A stretch of 64,000 nucleotides of DNA from Azospirillum sp. OGB3 (GTDB taxonomy: Bacteria; Pseudomonadota; Alphaproteobacteria; Azospirillales; Azospirillaceae): NCBI RefSeq assembly GCF_014192915.1, contig NZ_JACHYN010000005.1, positions 310,001 to 374,000 on the forward strand, written 5' to 3'. Within the stretch, counting starts at the first letter, position 1. Each line of letters starts with the position of its first letter. Positions 34,503 through 43,130 of this stretch are shown here, piece by piece. Position numbers and translations under genes: made by a program. Below the pieces are notes generated by a model. The model searched no databases. It was not told the origin of the DNA and worked only from the letters and a program-made list of their open reading frames with translations.

Positions 34503-35192
34503 TCACGACCGCCGGGAATGCCCGGTCGGCGCCGGCTGGGCGGTGCGACGCCGTACGACCGGGACGAGGGCAACCAGCGCCGCCGCCATGAACACCCATT
34601 GCTCCAGTGCGTCCATGCTGTGCAAGGTCACCCAACTGGCGAGGCACCACGCCATCGGTACGGCGAGCAGCAACCACCACCATCGCCCGTCCGCCATCAT
34701 GACCAAGCCAATGGTGGCGATTGCGGTCGGGTCCGGTGTGATGCCGAAGACTTCGGCTCCACGCAGGGACCGTCCGGCGAGGAGCGCTGCGAGCGGGTGC
34801 AGGGCAAGCGCATAGAGGAACAGCGCAAGCCCCGCTGCCGCCCGCCCTGTCCATGAGAGCGACCAGCGAAGCCGGCTCCCGATCAGGGCCAGCAGAGCGG
34901 CCTGAAGCGCGAAAAGCGGCGCCACGTAGGATGCCGCCCAGTTGATGGTGGCGTAGCGTTCCCATAGGAAGCTCCAGGCCAACCACGCCCACAAGACGGC
35001 CAGGGTTCCTGCGATCGCCCGATGAGACCAGGGGCGAGGCCGGATGAGACCCAGCAGAATGATGGCGCCGAGCAGCAGCAACGGAACATGCGCCGGCCAG
35101 AGCGCCTCGTTGTGCCGTTCGATCAGCCGCCAGTAGGTGCGGGGGCTGAAGAGCAGGAAGTCTTCGGTCGAATAGGTCCACCATTCCGTCAT
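34503..35192 (-). CDS. DUF6064 integral membrane protein
   Basis: 229 residues from the ATG at 35192. The opening WWTYSTEDFLLFSPRTYWRL is characteristic of the DUF6064 family. Six or seven membrane segments follow (for example LLLLGAIILLGLI, AGTLAVLWAWLAWSFLW, WWWLLLAVPMAWCLAS). The biochemical function of the family is unknown. The start codon overlaps the stop of the upstream aldo/keto reductase gene (TGATG), so the two are translationally linked and may act together at the membrane. Confidence 0.75.
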   Translation of the reverse strand: MTEWWTYSTEDFLLFSPRTYWRLIERHNEALWPAHVPLLLLGAIILLGLIRPRPWSHRAIAGTLAVLWAWLAWSFLWERYATINWAASYVAPLFALQAALLALIGSRLRWSLSWTGRAAAGLALFLYALALHPLAALLAGRSLRGAEVFGITPDPTAIATIGLVMMADGRWWWLLLAVPMAWCLASWVTLHSMDALEQWVFMAAALVALVPVVRRRTAQPAPTGHSRRS

Positions 35193-36106
35193 CAAAGGTG
35201 CCCGACGTAATCGGCCATACGGCGTCGCATTGCGGTATCGGGCATCGGCCCTGCCATCGCGGCCATGTTCTCGCGTACATGCGCGACTTGGCTGGTCGCC
35301 GGGATGGCCACGGTGACGGCGGGATGGGAGATGATGAATTTCAGGACGAACTGCGCCCAACTGGACGCGCCGATGTCGGCGGTCCAGGAGGGCAGGGGGC
35401 GGCCCGACAACCGGCGGAGAAGCACGCCCTGCTGGAACGGGCGGTTGACGATCACGCCCATCCCGCGGTCCGCCGCCAGCGGCAGGATGCGCTCCTCCAC
35501 CTCGCGGTCGACGATGTTGTAGGTAAGTTGCACGAAATCGAGAGGCTGTCGGCGCATGATGTCTTCGAACAGGTCGTGGCGTCGCCCTTCCGACGTCGTG
35601 ATGCCAACGTAGCGGAGTTGACCGGCCGCCTTCATGGCGAACAGCGTCTCAAGATGTTCTTCCCAGGACAGCAGATTGTGCACCTGGAGCAGGTCGAAGC
35701 GGGGCACGTTCCACAGGCGGCGCGACTCTTCGATCTGCGACGGTCCGCGTGCTCCCGAAGAAATCCAGACCTTGTCCGCCGCGAACGGGGCGGCGGAGCG
35801 CCCCAACTTCCGGAGACCGTCTCCGACCACCGCCTGGGAGGAGCCGTACATGGGTGAGGAGTCGATCATCCGGCCCCCCATCTCGAAGAAGGCTTGCATG
35901 ACCGCCGCGCATTCCGCGCGCAGTTCGGCGTCGTCGCCGACGTTGAACGTGATCCAAGTGCCCAGCCCCACGGGAGGAATGGCTTCCCCCGAGGATGGAA
36001 TGCGTCGAACCGGTGCGTCTCCGACCTGTGCCCGGACGCGCAACGGCATCATCAACGCGGCTCCGGCCAGGGCACCGTGCAGAACGGCGCGTCGTGTCGC
36101 TCTCAT
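35192..36106 (-). CDS. exported aldo/keto reductase
   Basis: 304 residues from the ATG at 36106, with AAGGAG just upstream. The N-terminus has a signal with a run of arginines (MRATRRAVLHGALAGAALMM), suggesting Tat or Sec export. The TIM-barrel AKR tetrad is recognisable: D82 and Y87 (IDSSPMYG), a lysine in ADKVW (K112) and H143 (LQVHNL). Export of an NADPH enzyme is unusual unless it travels folded with its cofactor by the Tat route. It forms an operon with a DUF6064 membrane protein. Substrate unknown. Confidence 0.85.
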   Translation of the reverse strand: MRATRRAVLHGALAGAALMMPLRVRAQVGDAPVRRIPSSGEAIPPVGLGTWITFNVGDDAELRAECAAVMQAFFEMGGRMIDSSPMYGSSQAVVGDGLRKLGRSAAPFAADKVWISSGARGPSQIEESRRLWNVPRFDLLQVHNLLSWEEHLETLFAMKAAGQLRYVGITTSEGRRHDLFEDIMRRQPLDFVQLTYNIVDREVEERILPLAADRGMGVIVNRPFQQGVLLRRLSGRPLPSWTADIGASSWAQFVLKFIISHPAVTVAIPATSQVAHVRENMAAMAGPMPDTAMRRRMADYVGHL

Positions 36107-36473
36107 GCTCCTTTCCTTTCGTCCCCGTGTCGCGGCACTCCTCGACGGATTCGACTCATGCCCGCGGCGAACAGCGCGGGCATGATCGAGGAGCCTCCTG
36201 AGCAGGTCAGGCGCGCAAGGCCATGCTTTCGGTGAAATCGGTCCTTCCTGTCCCGATAGCAACCTGACAACACGTGAGACGTGCCGACTCCTTTTCTGCT
36301 TTTTCGCATTCCGCCCATCGTCATGACGGTGGAGCGTCGGGGCCATGGTGTGTTGGACCACGGCCCCGACGCTCCTGGCTGACCTCCGGCCGGCCTGTCG
36401 GCGTCTTCCGGAGGCCGTTCAGGGCCATGCCTGGCCCCGGATCGGAGGATGTCCGACCGCACCTCCACCCGGA
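36107..36473. other. gene-free region with two hairpins
   Basis: No gene is seen here. CATGCCCGCG (36157-36166) and CGCGGGCATG (36175-36184) form a 10-bp stem upstream of the aldo/keto reductase gene. A stronger terminator-like stem lies at 36332-36374. The stretch should also hold the promoter of the leftward aldo/keto reductase operon. Confidence 0.5.
36332..36374. terminator. strong hairpin downstream of the nine-gene oxidoreductase operon
   Basis: GAGCGTCGGGGCC (36332-36344) and GGCCCCGACGCTC (36362-36374) form a perfect 13-bp stem, with possible extra pairing of TGGT and ACCA in the loop. It is about 100 bp beyond the last stop (36474) of the leftward operon and is the likely end of that transcript. 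Confidence 0.65.
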
Positions 36474-37430
36474 TCAGAACGCCTTGATCAGCGTCCCGAC
36501 CGTCACATGCGGAAAGCTCTTCCCCCTGAAGTTCAGCAACGCGGTCTGCGAGTACTGCAATTGCAGGAACTCGGTGCCCGACGCATCGGCGACCAGTTCA
36601 ATGGCGAACACCGATTCCAGGCTCAGCGTGTCGGCGTTGCTGGTGATGAACGGGATGTTTTCGATGCCGCCGGCCGACGCCGTGGAGGTGATCAGGCGCG
36701 TGATCGTCTTGAGCGTCATGCCCTGCTCGTCCACCTGCCGGGTCAGCGTGTCGCGCAGCATCTGGTTCGGATCGTCGATGATGGCCTGCGTGATGGAGGC
36801 GGGGAGCGGGCTGCTGCGGAAGGCGCTGGGCGTGCCGAGGTCGTACTCGGGGTAGGGGTTCTTCGTGCCTGGCGCCGGCGGCTGGCCGCCGACGTCGAAC
36901 GGCACGGTGTTGGCCGGCGGGATGTCCGGCAGCCTGTCGAACTCCGCGTGCTGGACGAATCCGACGGTGGTGAAGGCGTTGCCGTGCGGAATGGTGGCCA
37001 GGCGTGCGACGCTGGCGTCCGCCTTCGGTTCGGTGGTCGCCGGGATGTTCAGCCACATGCCCGGTTCGATGTGCAGCGCGCCGCCGGTGACGCCATCGGT
37101 CACCCGGTGCAGGTAGGTGACCCCGAAGATGGCGATGTCATCCTGCAGGCTGCCCCGGTTGAAGACCGGCGAGCCGATGGTCGTGAATTCGATGGTTTCC
37201 CGCAGCTCGTTCAACTCCAGGAAGAAGCCGTTCGGGCTGTTGCCGGAGAAGTCCGGGCGGGCGATCAGGCTGAAGCCGGTGCCCTCCCAGAAACCGGGCA
37301 GATCCTTGAGCGCGCCCAGGCGGTCGGCCGTGGCGAGTTGCGGCGCCACCCCGCGCAACGTCGTGCCGGCGCTCCATTCCGCCGGGTCCTGAGGCTTGTC
37401 GAGCAGGATCGACTGGCTGTCGTTGATCAT
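36474..37430 (-). CDS. putative heme-binding (nitrobindin/peroxidase-like) protein
   Basis: 318 residues, no signal peptide. LKDLPGFWEGTGFSLIARP followed by a beta-rich body (FFLELNELRETIEFTTI; EPGMWLNIPATTEP; LQYSQTALLNF) resembles bacterial proteins annotated as heme-binding with a lipocalin-like barrel related to nitrobindin/THAP4. I cannot point to a certain heme ligand, so the function is tentative. It is the last gene of the nine-gene leftward operon, 52 bp after a TIM-barrel isomerase gene. A role as redox partner or scavenger for the flavoproteins is speculation. Confidence 0.55.
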   Translation of the reverse strand: MINDSQSILLDKPQDPAEWSAGTTLRGVAPQLATADRLGALKDLPGFWEGTGFSLIARPDFSGNSPNGFFLELNELRETIEFTTIGSPVFNRGSLQDDIAIFGVTYLHRVTDGVTGGALHIEPGMWLNIPATTEPKADASVARLATIPHGNAFTTVGFVQHAEFDRLPDIPPANTVPFDVGGQPPAPGTKNPYPEYDLGTPSAFRSSPLPASITQAIIDDPNQMLRDTLTRQVDEQGMTLKTITRLITSTASAGGIENIPFITSNADTLSLESVFAIELVADASGTEFLQLQYSQTALLNFRGKSFPHVTVGTLIKAF

Positions 37431-37482
37431 TGGATGTCCTCGCTGGGCACCTCGTGGGCGCCCGTGGTCATGGGGAGGCCGG

Positions 37483-38493
37483 TCAGTGGGTGTGGCTCAG
37501 GCGCCCGATCTCGCGCTCCAGCGTTGCCAGCCCTTCGCGCGCGATGTCGTAGGCGCTCGGCAGGCCCGGCTCCGGCTCGTCCTCACCGGGAATCCAGAAC
37601 TTCCGCCGCGTCAGGCGCAGAAGGTTGGTGAAGGGCGGAACGGCGTTGAACACCTCGACCAGCAGCGGGCCGTGATAGACCGGCAGGATCGGGCGAAGGA
37701 ACGTGCCCCAGGGAATCCAGCTGTCGTGCACCGCCCCGCGATCGGGAGCGGAGATGTGCACATAATGCAGCCGCTTCTGCGCCACCGCGGTGCGCAGGTT
37801 GTCTTCGAACACCAGCGGGCCGTTGCTGCCCAGCACCACATGGGCGCTGTCGATGGTCAGGCCGGTCTGCGCGGTCTGGACGCCCCGCAGGAAGTCCAGC
37901 ACGTCCGACACCATGTTGGGGGCCGGCGTTTCCCAATGGTCGACCGGTTCGATCCCCAGCTTGACGCCCTTCCTCTCCGCGTATTCGCCCAGCTCCTGCA
38001 GGACGGGGCGGGCCACCTCGTAGCGCGGCTTCAGCCATTCCTGCAGCGCGTCGCTCCAGATCGGGTCGCCGTCGTCCGTGGTCGGGAACACGCCGTAGGG
38101 GAAGACGAACGGCCCGGCCATGACGGACGCGCCGCCCAGGACCGCGGTGATGTCCACGCGCGACTTCAGGTAGGCGAGCGCCTGCTCGCGCTGCTGCCGG
38201 TAAGGCGACGTGGGGTCGAAGGTGCGCGTGGTGCCGACGTTGGTGGTGAAGCGGACGCCCTCCAGGCCGGCCCGGTCGAAGGCCCGCCGCATGCGCGTGT
38301 AGCTTTCCACCTCCGCCGCGTGGTCGGTGGTCTGCACCGGGTGGATCGGCAGGTCGAAGCCGTCGTAGCCCAACTCGGTCATTGCCTTGATGTGGCGGAT
38401 GATGACCTCGGTGTAGGCCTCGTTGCCCGGCTGCAGGTTCGCCGTGAACATGAAGAAGCTGAGGTTTATGTCCCTCTTGGCGGTCTTGCTCAT
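37483..38493 (-). CDS. xylose isomerase-like TIM-barrel sugar isomerase/epimerase
   Basis: 336 residues from the ATG at 38493. TIM-barrel strands carry likely metal and substrate residues: GYDGFDLPIHPVQ, GIEPVDHWETPAP (Glu ligand), LTIDSAHVVLG (Asp/His), YVHISAPDRGAVH (His) and LVEVFNAVPP (final Glu). The family includes tagatose/psicose 3-epimerases, inosose isomerases and 3-keto-glycoside-processing enzymes. It begins 2 bp after the preceding IolE-like gene, so the two probably act in sequence on the product of the linked flavoprotein dehydrogenases. Confidence 0.82.
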   Translation of the reverse strand: MSKTAKRDINLSFFMFTANLQPGNEAYTEVIIRHIKAMTELGYDGFDLPIHPVQTTDHAAEVESYTRMRRAFDRAGLEGVRFTTNVGTTRTFDPTSPYRQQREQALAYLKSRVDITAVLGGASVMAGPFVFPYGVFPTTDDGDPIWSDALQEWLKPRYEVARPVLQELGEYAERKGVKLGIEPVDHWETPAPNMVSDVLDFLRGVQTAQTGLTIDSAHVVLGSNGPLVFEDNLRTAVAQKRLHYVHISAPDRGAVHDSWIPWGTFLRPILPVYHGPLLVEVFNAVPPFTNLLRLTRRKFWIPGEDEPEPGLPSAYDIAREGLATLEREIGRLSHTH

Positions 38494-38495
38494 GG

Positions 38496-39434
38496 TCACC
38501 ACCCCAACTGCTCGCGGAGATAGGCGCGCGCCATCTTGGCGTATTGGAGCGGGTTGGCCTTGGCCGGGTCCTGTTCCGCCTCGATGACCAGCCAGCCTTC
38601 GAACCCGACCTCGCCCAGGATCGACAGGATCTCCGGAAAGTGTTTGTAGGAGCCGTCGCCCGGCACGGTGAAGATGCCGGCCTCGATTCCCTGCTGGAAG
38701 GACATGCCCTTGGCATGCATCTCCCTCAGCACGCTCTCGCGGAAGTCCTTCAGGTGGATGTGCTTGATGCGGGTCGCGTATTTGCGCGTGATCTCCAGCG
38801 GGTCGGCGCCGCCGCAGTAGAGATGGGCGGTGTCCAGCAGCATGAAGACCAAGTCCGGATCGGTCACCGCCATCAGCCGCTCGACCGCCGCCTGCTTCAT
38901 CACGCCGGTGCCCATGTGCGGGTGATAGCACAGGCGACGGCCTTCCTCGCGGGCGATCCGGCCGATCTCGTTGAGGCCGGCGGCCAGTTCGTCCCATTGG
39001 CGGTCGTTGAAGGTCGGGGCGTTGGGGTACAGCGCCACCGGCAGCGGGTTGACGGCGCCGCCGAACTCCGCCACCACCAGATCGGCGCGGCGCGGGTCGT
39101 TCTCATGGCCTTCCACCTGGTTGATGAAGGCCAGCTGCTGGCGGACCTTCTGGATGGTCTGCGCCTTCATCGATTCGATGGTGAAGTAGGTGCTGACCCA
39201 CGGCTCCGACACGCGCAGGCCGCGCAGGTCCAGCGCCGCCTTCAGCGTCTGTGGATTGGTCGGGTATTTGTGGCCGATGCTGCACCCCACATAACCGGCC
39301 AGCGCCATCTCGCTGACGCATTGCTCGAAGGGGATGCCGATGTCGATGTTCAGGAAGTCGTCGTTCCACCAGAGCGTCGGCGTGATGCCGAGCCAAACCT
39401 TGTTCCGTGACAGCTTGGGGGTCGTGAAGCTCAT
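38496..39434 (-). CDS. IolE-like inosose dehydratase / TIM-barrel isomerase
   Basis: 312 residues. The opening LGITPTLWWNDDF is very close to the N-terminal pattern of myo-inosose-2 dehydratase (IolE). Later barrel motifs are CYHPHMGTGVM, MLLDTAHLYCGGADPLE and KHIHLKDFRESVL, with a final Glu in WLVIEAEQDP, giving the Glu-Asp-His-Glu metal site. IolE dehydrates 2-keto-myo-inositol. Here the gene follows GMC dehydrogenases that could make a keto sugar or keto cyclitol, so a dehydratase or isomerase acting on such a product is likely. True inositol use is not proved: no iolB, C or D genes are in the window. Confidence 0.75.
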   Translation of the reverse strand: MSFTTPKLSRNKVWLGITPTLWWNDDFLNIDIGIPFEQCVSEMALAGYVGCSIGHKYPTNPQTLKAALDLRGLRVSEPWVSTYFTIESMKAQTIQKVRQQLAFINQVEGHENDPRRADLVVAEFGGAVNPLPVALYPNAPTFNDRQWDELAAGLNEIGRIAREEGRRLCYHPHMGTGVMKQAAVERLMAVTDPDLVFMLLDTAHLYCGGADPLEITRKYATRIKHIHLKDFRESVLREMHAKGMSFQQGIEAGIFTVPGDGSYKHFPEILSILGEVGFEGWLVIEAEQDPAKANPLQYAKMARAYLREQLGW

Positions 39435-39464
39435 CGTGACGGTCCTTCAGCAAAGATTCGGGGA

Positions 39465-39487
39465 ATGCCCGGCGCGGGACCGGGCAT
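39465..39487. terminator. intercistronic hairpin in the oxidoreductase operon
   Basis: ATGCCCGG (39465-39472) and CCGGGCAT (39480-39487) form a perfect 8-bp stem between the small-subunit gene and the IolE-like gene. It probably modulates or processes the transcript rather than ending it. Confidence 0.45.
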
Positions 39488-39513
39488 CACGATCATGGGA
39501 GCGGGGCGGCGCC

Positions 39514-40080
39514 TCAGGCCGGAACGCGCTCCGCATCCACCGTTCCGTCCACCGGCTCGGCGGACGGCGGAGATACGGGGTCGTCCGCGAAACGAGGGAT
39601 GCGCGGCGGCGCGGCCCAGGAGCCGTAGCCCGGAGCCTTGGCGCCCGCCGGGTGAGCGCCGATGGCCGTCCACAGCAGCCCTTCGACGTAGGAGGAGGGC
39701 GACACCACGAAGGTGACGTCCTGCGGCGCCGGCCCGTAAGTTTCGGTCCAGGCACCCGGCAGCTCGTACCAAACGCCGGAGTACCAGAGCTTGACGATGT
39801 TGCGGGCCACCGGCCCCAGCTTTCCGTCGCCGAAGATCGTCCGGCGCAGGTGGGCGCCGCGCGCCGCGCGCCCCTCGTTGCCGGTCGCGCGCGGCGCCTT
39901 GGCGTGGAGGACCAGCAACTCGTCCACCAGCGCAGCTCCGACCACGTCGTCGACCGTCTGAAGATAGGCCTCGGCCTGGCCGGTCCCCTGCAGTTCCACC
40001 ACGCCGAAGGCGGTCACCTCCGCGGAAAAGGCGAGGAATTGGTCGAGACGGCTTGCGTCTCCCGTCTTGGCCGCGCTCAT
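39514..40080 (-). CDS. FAD-SLDH-type dehydrogenase small subunit (second copy)
   Basis: 188 residues. The pattern KLGPVARNIVKLWYSGVW, YELPGAW, then VSPSSYVEGLLWTAIGAHP and APGYGSWA is that of the small subunit of membrane-associated FAD sugar dehydrogenases (sorbitol/fructose dehydrogenase small-subunit family). In characterised systems this subunit carries a Tat signal and escorts the flavoprotein out of the cell; here no such signal exists, the protein starting directly with helix (SRLDQFLAFSAEV). It starts within the stop of the ferritin-like gene (ATGA). It has a paralogue at 44921-45415. Confidence 0.75.
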   Translation of the reverse strand: MSAAKTGDASRLDQFLAFSAEVTAFGVVELQGTGQAEAYLQTVDDVVGAALVDELLVLHAKAPRATGNEGRAARGAHLRRTIFGDGKLGPVARNIVKLWYSGVWYELPGAWTETYGPAPQDVTFVVSPSSYVEGLLWTAIGAHPAGAKAPGYGSWAAPPRIPRFADDPVSPPSAEPVDGTVDAERVPA

Positions 40081-41180
40081 GCCACCACCTCCTGCCGGGC
40101 GGCGGCGAGCGATTCGGCCGCGGTCACGGCGTCGATCTCGAAGGTCGGCGCGGCGTTGCGGCCGGCGCTGCCGGGCAGCGGATTGCGCACCAGCTCCGTG
40201 ATCAGGTTGCGGAAATCGAACATCAGCGGCACGGCCGTCAGCAGAAGCTCGGGCTTGCCGTTGAAGGCCCGCGTGATGGCCTTCAGGAACTTCGCGTAGG
40301 CTTGGTTGAACGATTGCGCCGCGTCGTACAGCTCGGTCCCGGCGGGGAAGTCGGCCAGCTTGACGTTCGCCTCGATGGGGTAGGACGCCTCCCAGTCGAC
40401 CGAGAGGGCCGGCCCCGTGGGGTGGTGCGGCTCGTCGCCCTTCTGGTAGTAGCGCCCGTGGGTCAACTGGTCGAAACGGTAAAAGTGCGACAGCTCGCCG
40501 TCGTTGTCGTAGATGCTGGTCGGGGTGCCCTCGCCCTGCGTCATGACCAGCGTGATGGCGCGCTTCGCGCTCTCCAGGTCGGTCACGGCGAACAGCGCGC
40601 CGCCGCCGGAGTAGTAGTATTCCGACGTGACCTGCCGCTTGGGGTCGCCGATGAAGATGGTCTTGCCCAGCCCTTGCGCCTCGGCTTCCAGGAGTTCGAA
40701 ACCGTCCTCGATGGCTTTGTAGAAGTCGCCGATGCTGTAGAAGTGCATCTCGTCGCTTTTCGGGTGCCGGCCGAGGACCGAGGTGCCGGGCGCGTAGGAC
40801 CGGCGGACCAGCCGGCCGTCGCCCTTGCTGGGCCGTTCGATCTTCTTGAAGGTCTCCACGGCTTCCTTGCCGAAGCGCGTGATGCCGACCTTGAAGTCCG
40901 TCTCACCGTCCGGCAGGTAGGTCGGGTAGGACGGAACGAAGCCCGGGTGCGCCAAGTCCGGCGTTCCCCCGATGGCGTTCAGCAGGTTCGCCGCGATGGA
41001 CAGGTGCAGCATTTCTTCCACCGCCACGACCCGCAGGATGTGGACGGCGTCGGTGTTGGTTCCCGGCTTGATCGAATACAGCGCCGTGAGATAGGCCGGG
41101 AGCGTCGCATGCTCCAACTGCATCGCCAGATACAGGTAGTCCTTCAGTTCAGAGAGTGTCGTGATCTTGCTGGAAGGCAC
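40077..41180 (-). CDS. ferritin-like (VioB-type) domain protein
   Basis: 367 residues. The N-terminal 150 residues form a ferritin-like four-helix bundle with iron-ligand-like motifs (QLEHATLPAYLTALYS; VAVEEMLHLSIAANLLNAIGG), as in the iminophenyl-pyruvate dimer synthase/VioB group of ferritin-like proteins. The remainder (FYKAIEDGFELLEAEAQGLG; YYSGGGALFAVTDLESAKRA; HFYRFDQLTHGR) matches the same group. The reaction is unknown; VioB itself couples oxidised indole-pyruvate imines in violacein synthesis. Here it lies between a GMC dehydrogenase and a dehydrogenase small subunit, so it may oxidise or condense a product of these enzymes. Confidence 0.75.
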   Translation of the reverse strand: MPSSKITTLSELKDYLYLAMQLEHATLPAYLTALYSIKPGTNTDAVHILRVVAVEEMLHLSIAANLLNAIGGTPDLAHPGFVPSYPTYLPDGETDFKVGITRFGKEAVETFKKIERPSKGDGRLVRRSYAPGTSVLGRHPKSDEMHFYSIGDFYKAIEDGFELLEAEAQGLGKTIFIGDPKRQVTSEYYYSGGGALFAVTDLESAKRAITLVMTQGEGTPTSIYDNDGELSHFYRFDQLTHGRYYQKGDEPHHPTGPALSVDWEASYPIEANVKLADFPAGTELYDAAQSFNQAYAKFLKAITRAFNGKPELLLTAVPLMFDFRNLITELVRNPLPGSAGRNAAPTFEIDAVTAAESLAAARQEVVA

Positions 41181-41228
41181 GGTTTCCTCCGATCGTCTTG
41201 CGCTGCCTCTGAGGAGGCGCGCCTTGCG

Positions 41229-43088
41229 TCAGTGCAGTTGCTTGAGCATCGCGCGCGCACTCCGGTAGCAGAGCGCGGCGAGGGTGAGGGTCACGTTGGC
41301 GGTGCCGATCGTCGGCATGCTGCCGGCGCCGACCAGATACAGGTTCGCGTGGTCCCAGGAGCGCTGGTCGGTGTCGACGACCGAGTTGCTCTTGTCGGTG
41401 CCCATGATGTGCGTGCCGGCGATGTGGTTGCCGCCGCGGATCGCGTAGCCCTGGCCCTCATACGTCACGTAGCCGTAGTCGCCGGGGTCGTAGCGGGTGT
41501 GGTCGGCCACGCCCAGGCGGGCGAACACGGTCTTCGAGAATTCCCGCGCGTAGGCGGCGCCGCGCATCGAGTATTCCGGCACCGTGAAGGACACCACCGG
41601 CCGCATGTTGCCGAGCTGGTCGGTGTATTGCGGATCGACGGTGACGCGGTTGCTCTCTGTCGGCGGCACCTCGATCATGAAGGCGAGCAGAAGCTGGCGC
41701 GAAATGCGGTCGATCAGTCCGCGGCGCAGCTCGGCCCCGAAGCGGTTCTGCTGGTCCACCAGTTCGGTCAGGTCGCTGAACGGCGCGCCGGTCGCCCAGC
41801 CCCAGCCGTCGTTGTGGATGTCCACGCTGAAGGCAGCCTGGTGGCGGCGGAAACCGCCGGCCCGCAGATCGATGATGCCGCCGGTGCAGCTCGTGCCGCG
41901 CATGGTGCCGCACACCTCCGGCATCAGCCCCCAGTTCAGCAGGTAGGCGTGGTCCATCAGGTTGCGGCCCATCAGCCCGGCGCTGTCGCGCAGGCCCGAC
42001 GCCAGCATCAGCCGCGGCGTCTCGATGGCGTTCGCGGCGATCACGAAGATCGTGCCCTTGACGGTGATCGTCCTGTGCTCCGCCGATTGCGGCTCCCGGT
42101 AGACCTTGACCTCCAGCGCGGTGACGTTCCCGTTGCCGGGATCGGTGACGACCTTGGAAACGACCGCCTGCACCAGCAGATCGACGCGCCCGGTGTGAAG
42201 CGCCTTGGCCAGCGTCTTGCCGGAGTGATACTTGGCCTGCACCGGACAGAGCGGCACGCAGTTGGTGTTCCCCTGGCAGCGCTCCCCCTCCTCGACCTGG
42301 TGCGTGTTGACGGCGCCGACGGGGACGTAGCCCTTGCCGCCGTCGTAGGCTGGGTTGGGGATGCTGTTGCGGCCCTGCGGATAGGGGCGGATCTTGATCG
42401 GGTAGGACTTCCCGCACAGCTCGACCCGGGTATCGTCGATGCCCCGGGCGACCTGCTTGTCCAGATAGGACAGCGGAAGCCCCTTCATGGGAAAGACATA
42501 GTCCTTCGGGAAGTGCAGGCCCAGATAGGCCTGATCCTCGACGTTGGCGGACACGCCGATCTCGCGCTCCGCCGTGCGGTAGTCGGCCTCCAGCTCGTCG
42601 TAGCCGAGCGGCCAGTCCAGCCCCTGCCCGAACAGGCTGCGCATCTTGAAGTCCTCGGGCAGCATGCGGGGAGTCTTGGCCTCCCAGTGCATGGTCGTGC
42701 CACCGAAGACGCGGGTGAAGGTCGTGTCGGTGACGTAGGGGCCGGACTGCACCATGTAGGTGGAGCTGTCCGTCTCGCCCGGCTGGAGTTTGCGCAGCAG
42801 CGGGCTGCGCGGCATCGCGGCGTTGGGGTTGGCAGGGTATGGGGACTGGTTGTCTTTCGACGACGCGCCGTAGAAGTTGGAAAGGTACTTCTCGTAGCCG
42901 GACAGCGTCCGGTCGGTTCCCGTTCCCGCCTCCAGCACCAGCACGCGCTTGCCGGCCCGGCTCAGTTCGTTCGCGATGATGGCGCCGGAGATGCCCGTAC
43001 CGACGATCACAGCGTCGTACCGGTCATCCGCGGACACCGCATCGATGTCCGTCCGCCGCGCCGAGTCAATTGGAAACAGCACGCGCAT
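41229..43088 (-). CDS. GMC family FAD-dependent sugar dehydrogenase-like oxidoreductase (copy 2)
   Basis: 619 residues. The FAD-binding fold begins at about residue 25 (DAVIVGTGISGAIIANEL, LVLEAG). A Cys-rich stretch GERCQGNTNCVPLCPVQAKY in the middle resembles the iron-sulfur (3Fe-4S) segment of FAD-dependent glucose dehydrogenase catalytic subunits. The C-terminal substrate part carries the usual His/Asn (GNHIAGTHIMG; GSMPTIGTANVTLTLAAL). It should oxidise a sugar, polyol or glycoside hydroxyl to a ketone or lactone. There is no signal peptide. It is 42 bp after the parallel GMC gene at 43131-44924 and shows the same layout, so the two are probably ancient duplicates. Confidence 0.88.
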   Translation of the reverse strand: MRVLFPIDSARRTDIDAVSADDRYDAVIVGTGISGAIIANELSRAGKRVLVLEAGTGTDRTLSGYEKYLSNFYGASSKDNQSPYPANPNAAMPRSPLLRKLQPGETDSSTYMVQSGPYVTDTTFTRVFGGTTMHWEAKTPRMLPEDFKMRSLFGQGLDWPLGYDELEADYRTAEREIGVSANVEDQAYLGLHFPKDYVFPMKGLPLSYLDKQVARGIDDTRVELCGKSYPIKIRPYPQGRNSIPNPAYDGGKGYVPVGAVNTHQVEEGERCQGNTNCVPLCPVQAKYHSGKTLAKALHTGRVDLLVQAVVSKVVTDPGNGNVTALEVKVYREPQSAEHRTITVKGTIFVIAANAIETPRLMLASGLRDSAGLMGRNLMDHAYLLNWGLMPEVCGTMRGTSCTGGIIDLRAGGFRRHQAAFSVDIHNDGWGWATGAPFSDLTELVDQQNRFGAELRRGLIDRISRQLLLAFMIEVPPTESNRVTVDPQYTDQLGNMRPVVSFTVPEYSMRGAAYAREFSKTVFARLGVADHTRYDPGDYGYVTYEGQGYAIRGGNHIAGTHIMGTDKSNSVVDTDQRSWDHANLYLVGAGSMPTIGTANVTLTLAALCYRSARAMLKQLH

Positions 43089-43130
43089 CCTCCACTCTGA
43101 GCAAGTTGATTTTGTTGAATGATTCTGATT

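Noticed and set aside
35192..36106. Loss of the catalytic lysine in the aldo/keto reductase
   Set aside because: At first ISSG seemed to replace the TK motif, but aligning on KVW places K112 (ADKVW) as the family lysine, so the tetrad appears complete.
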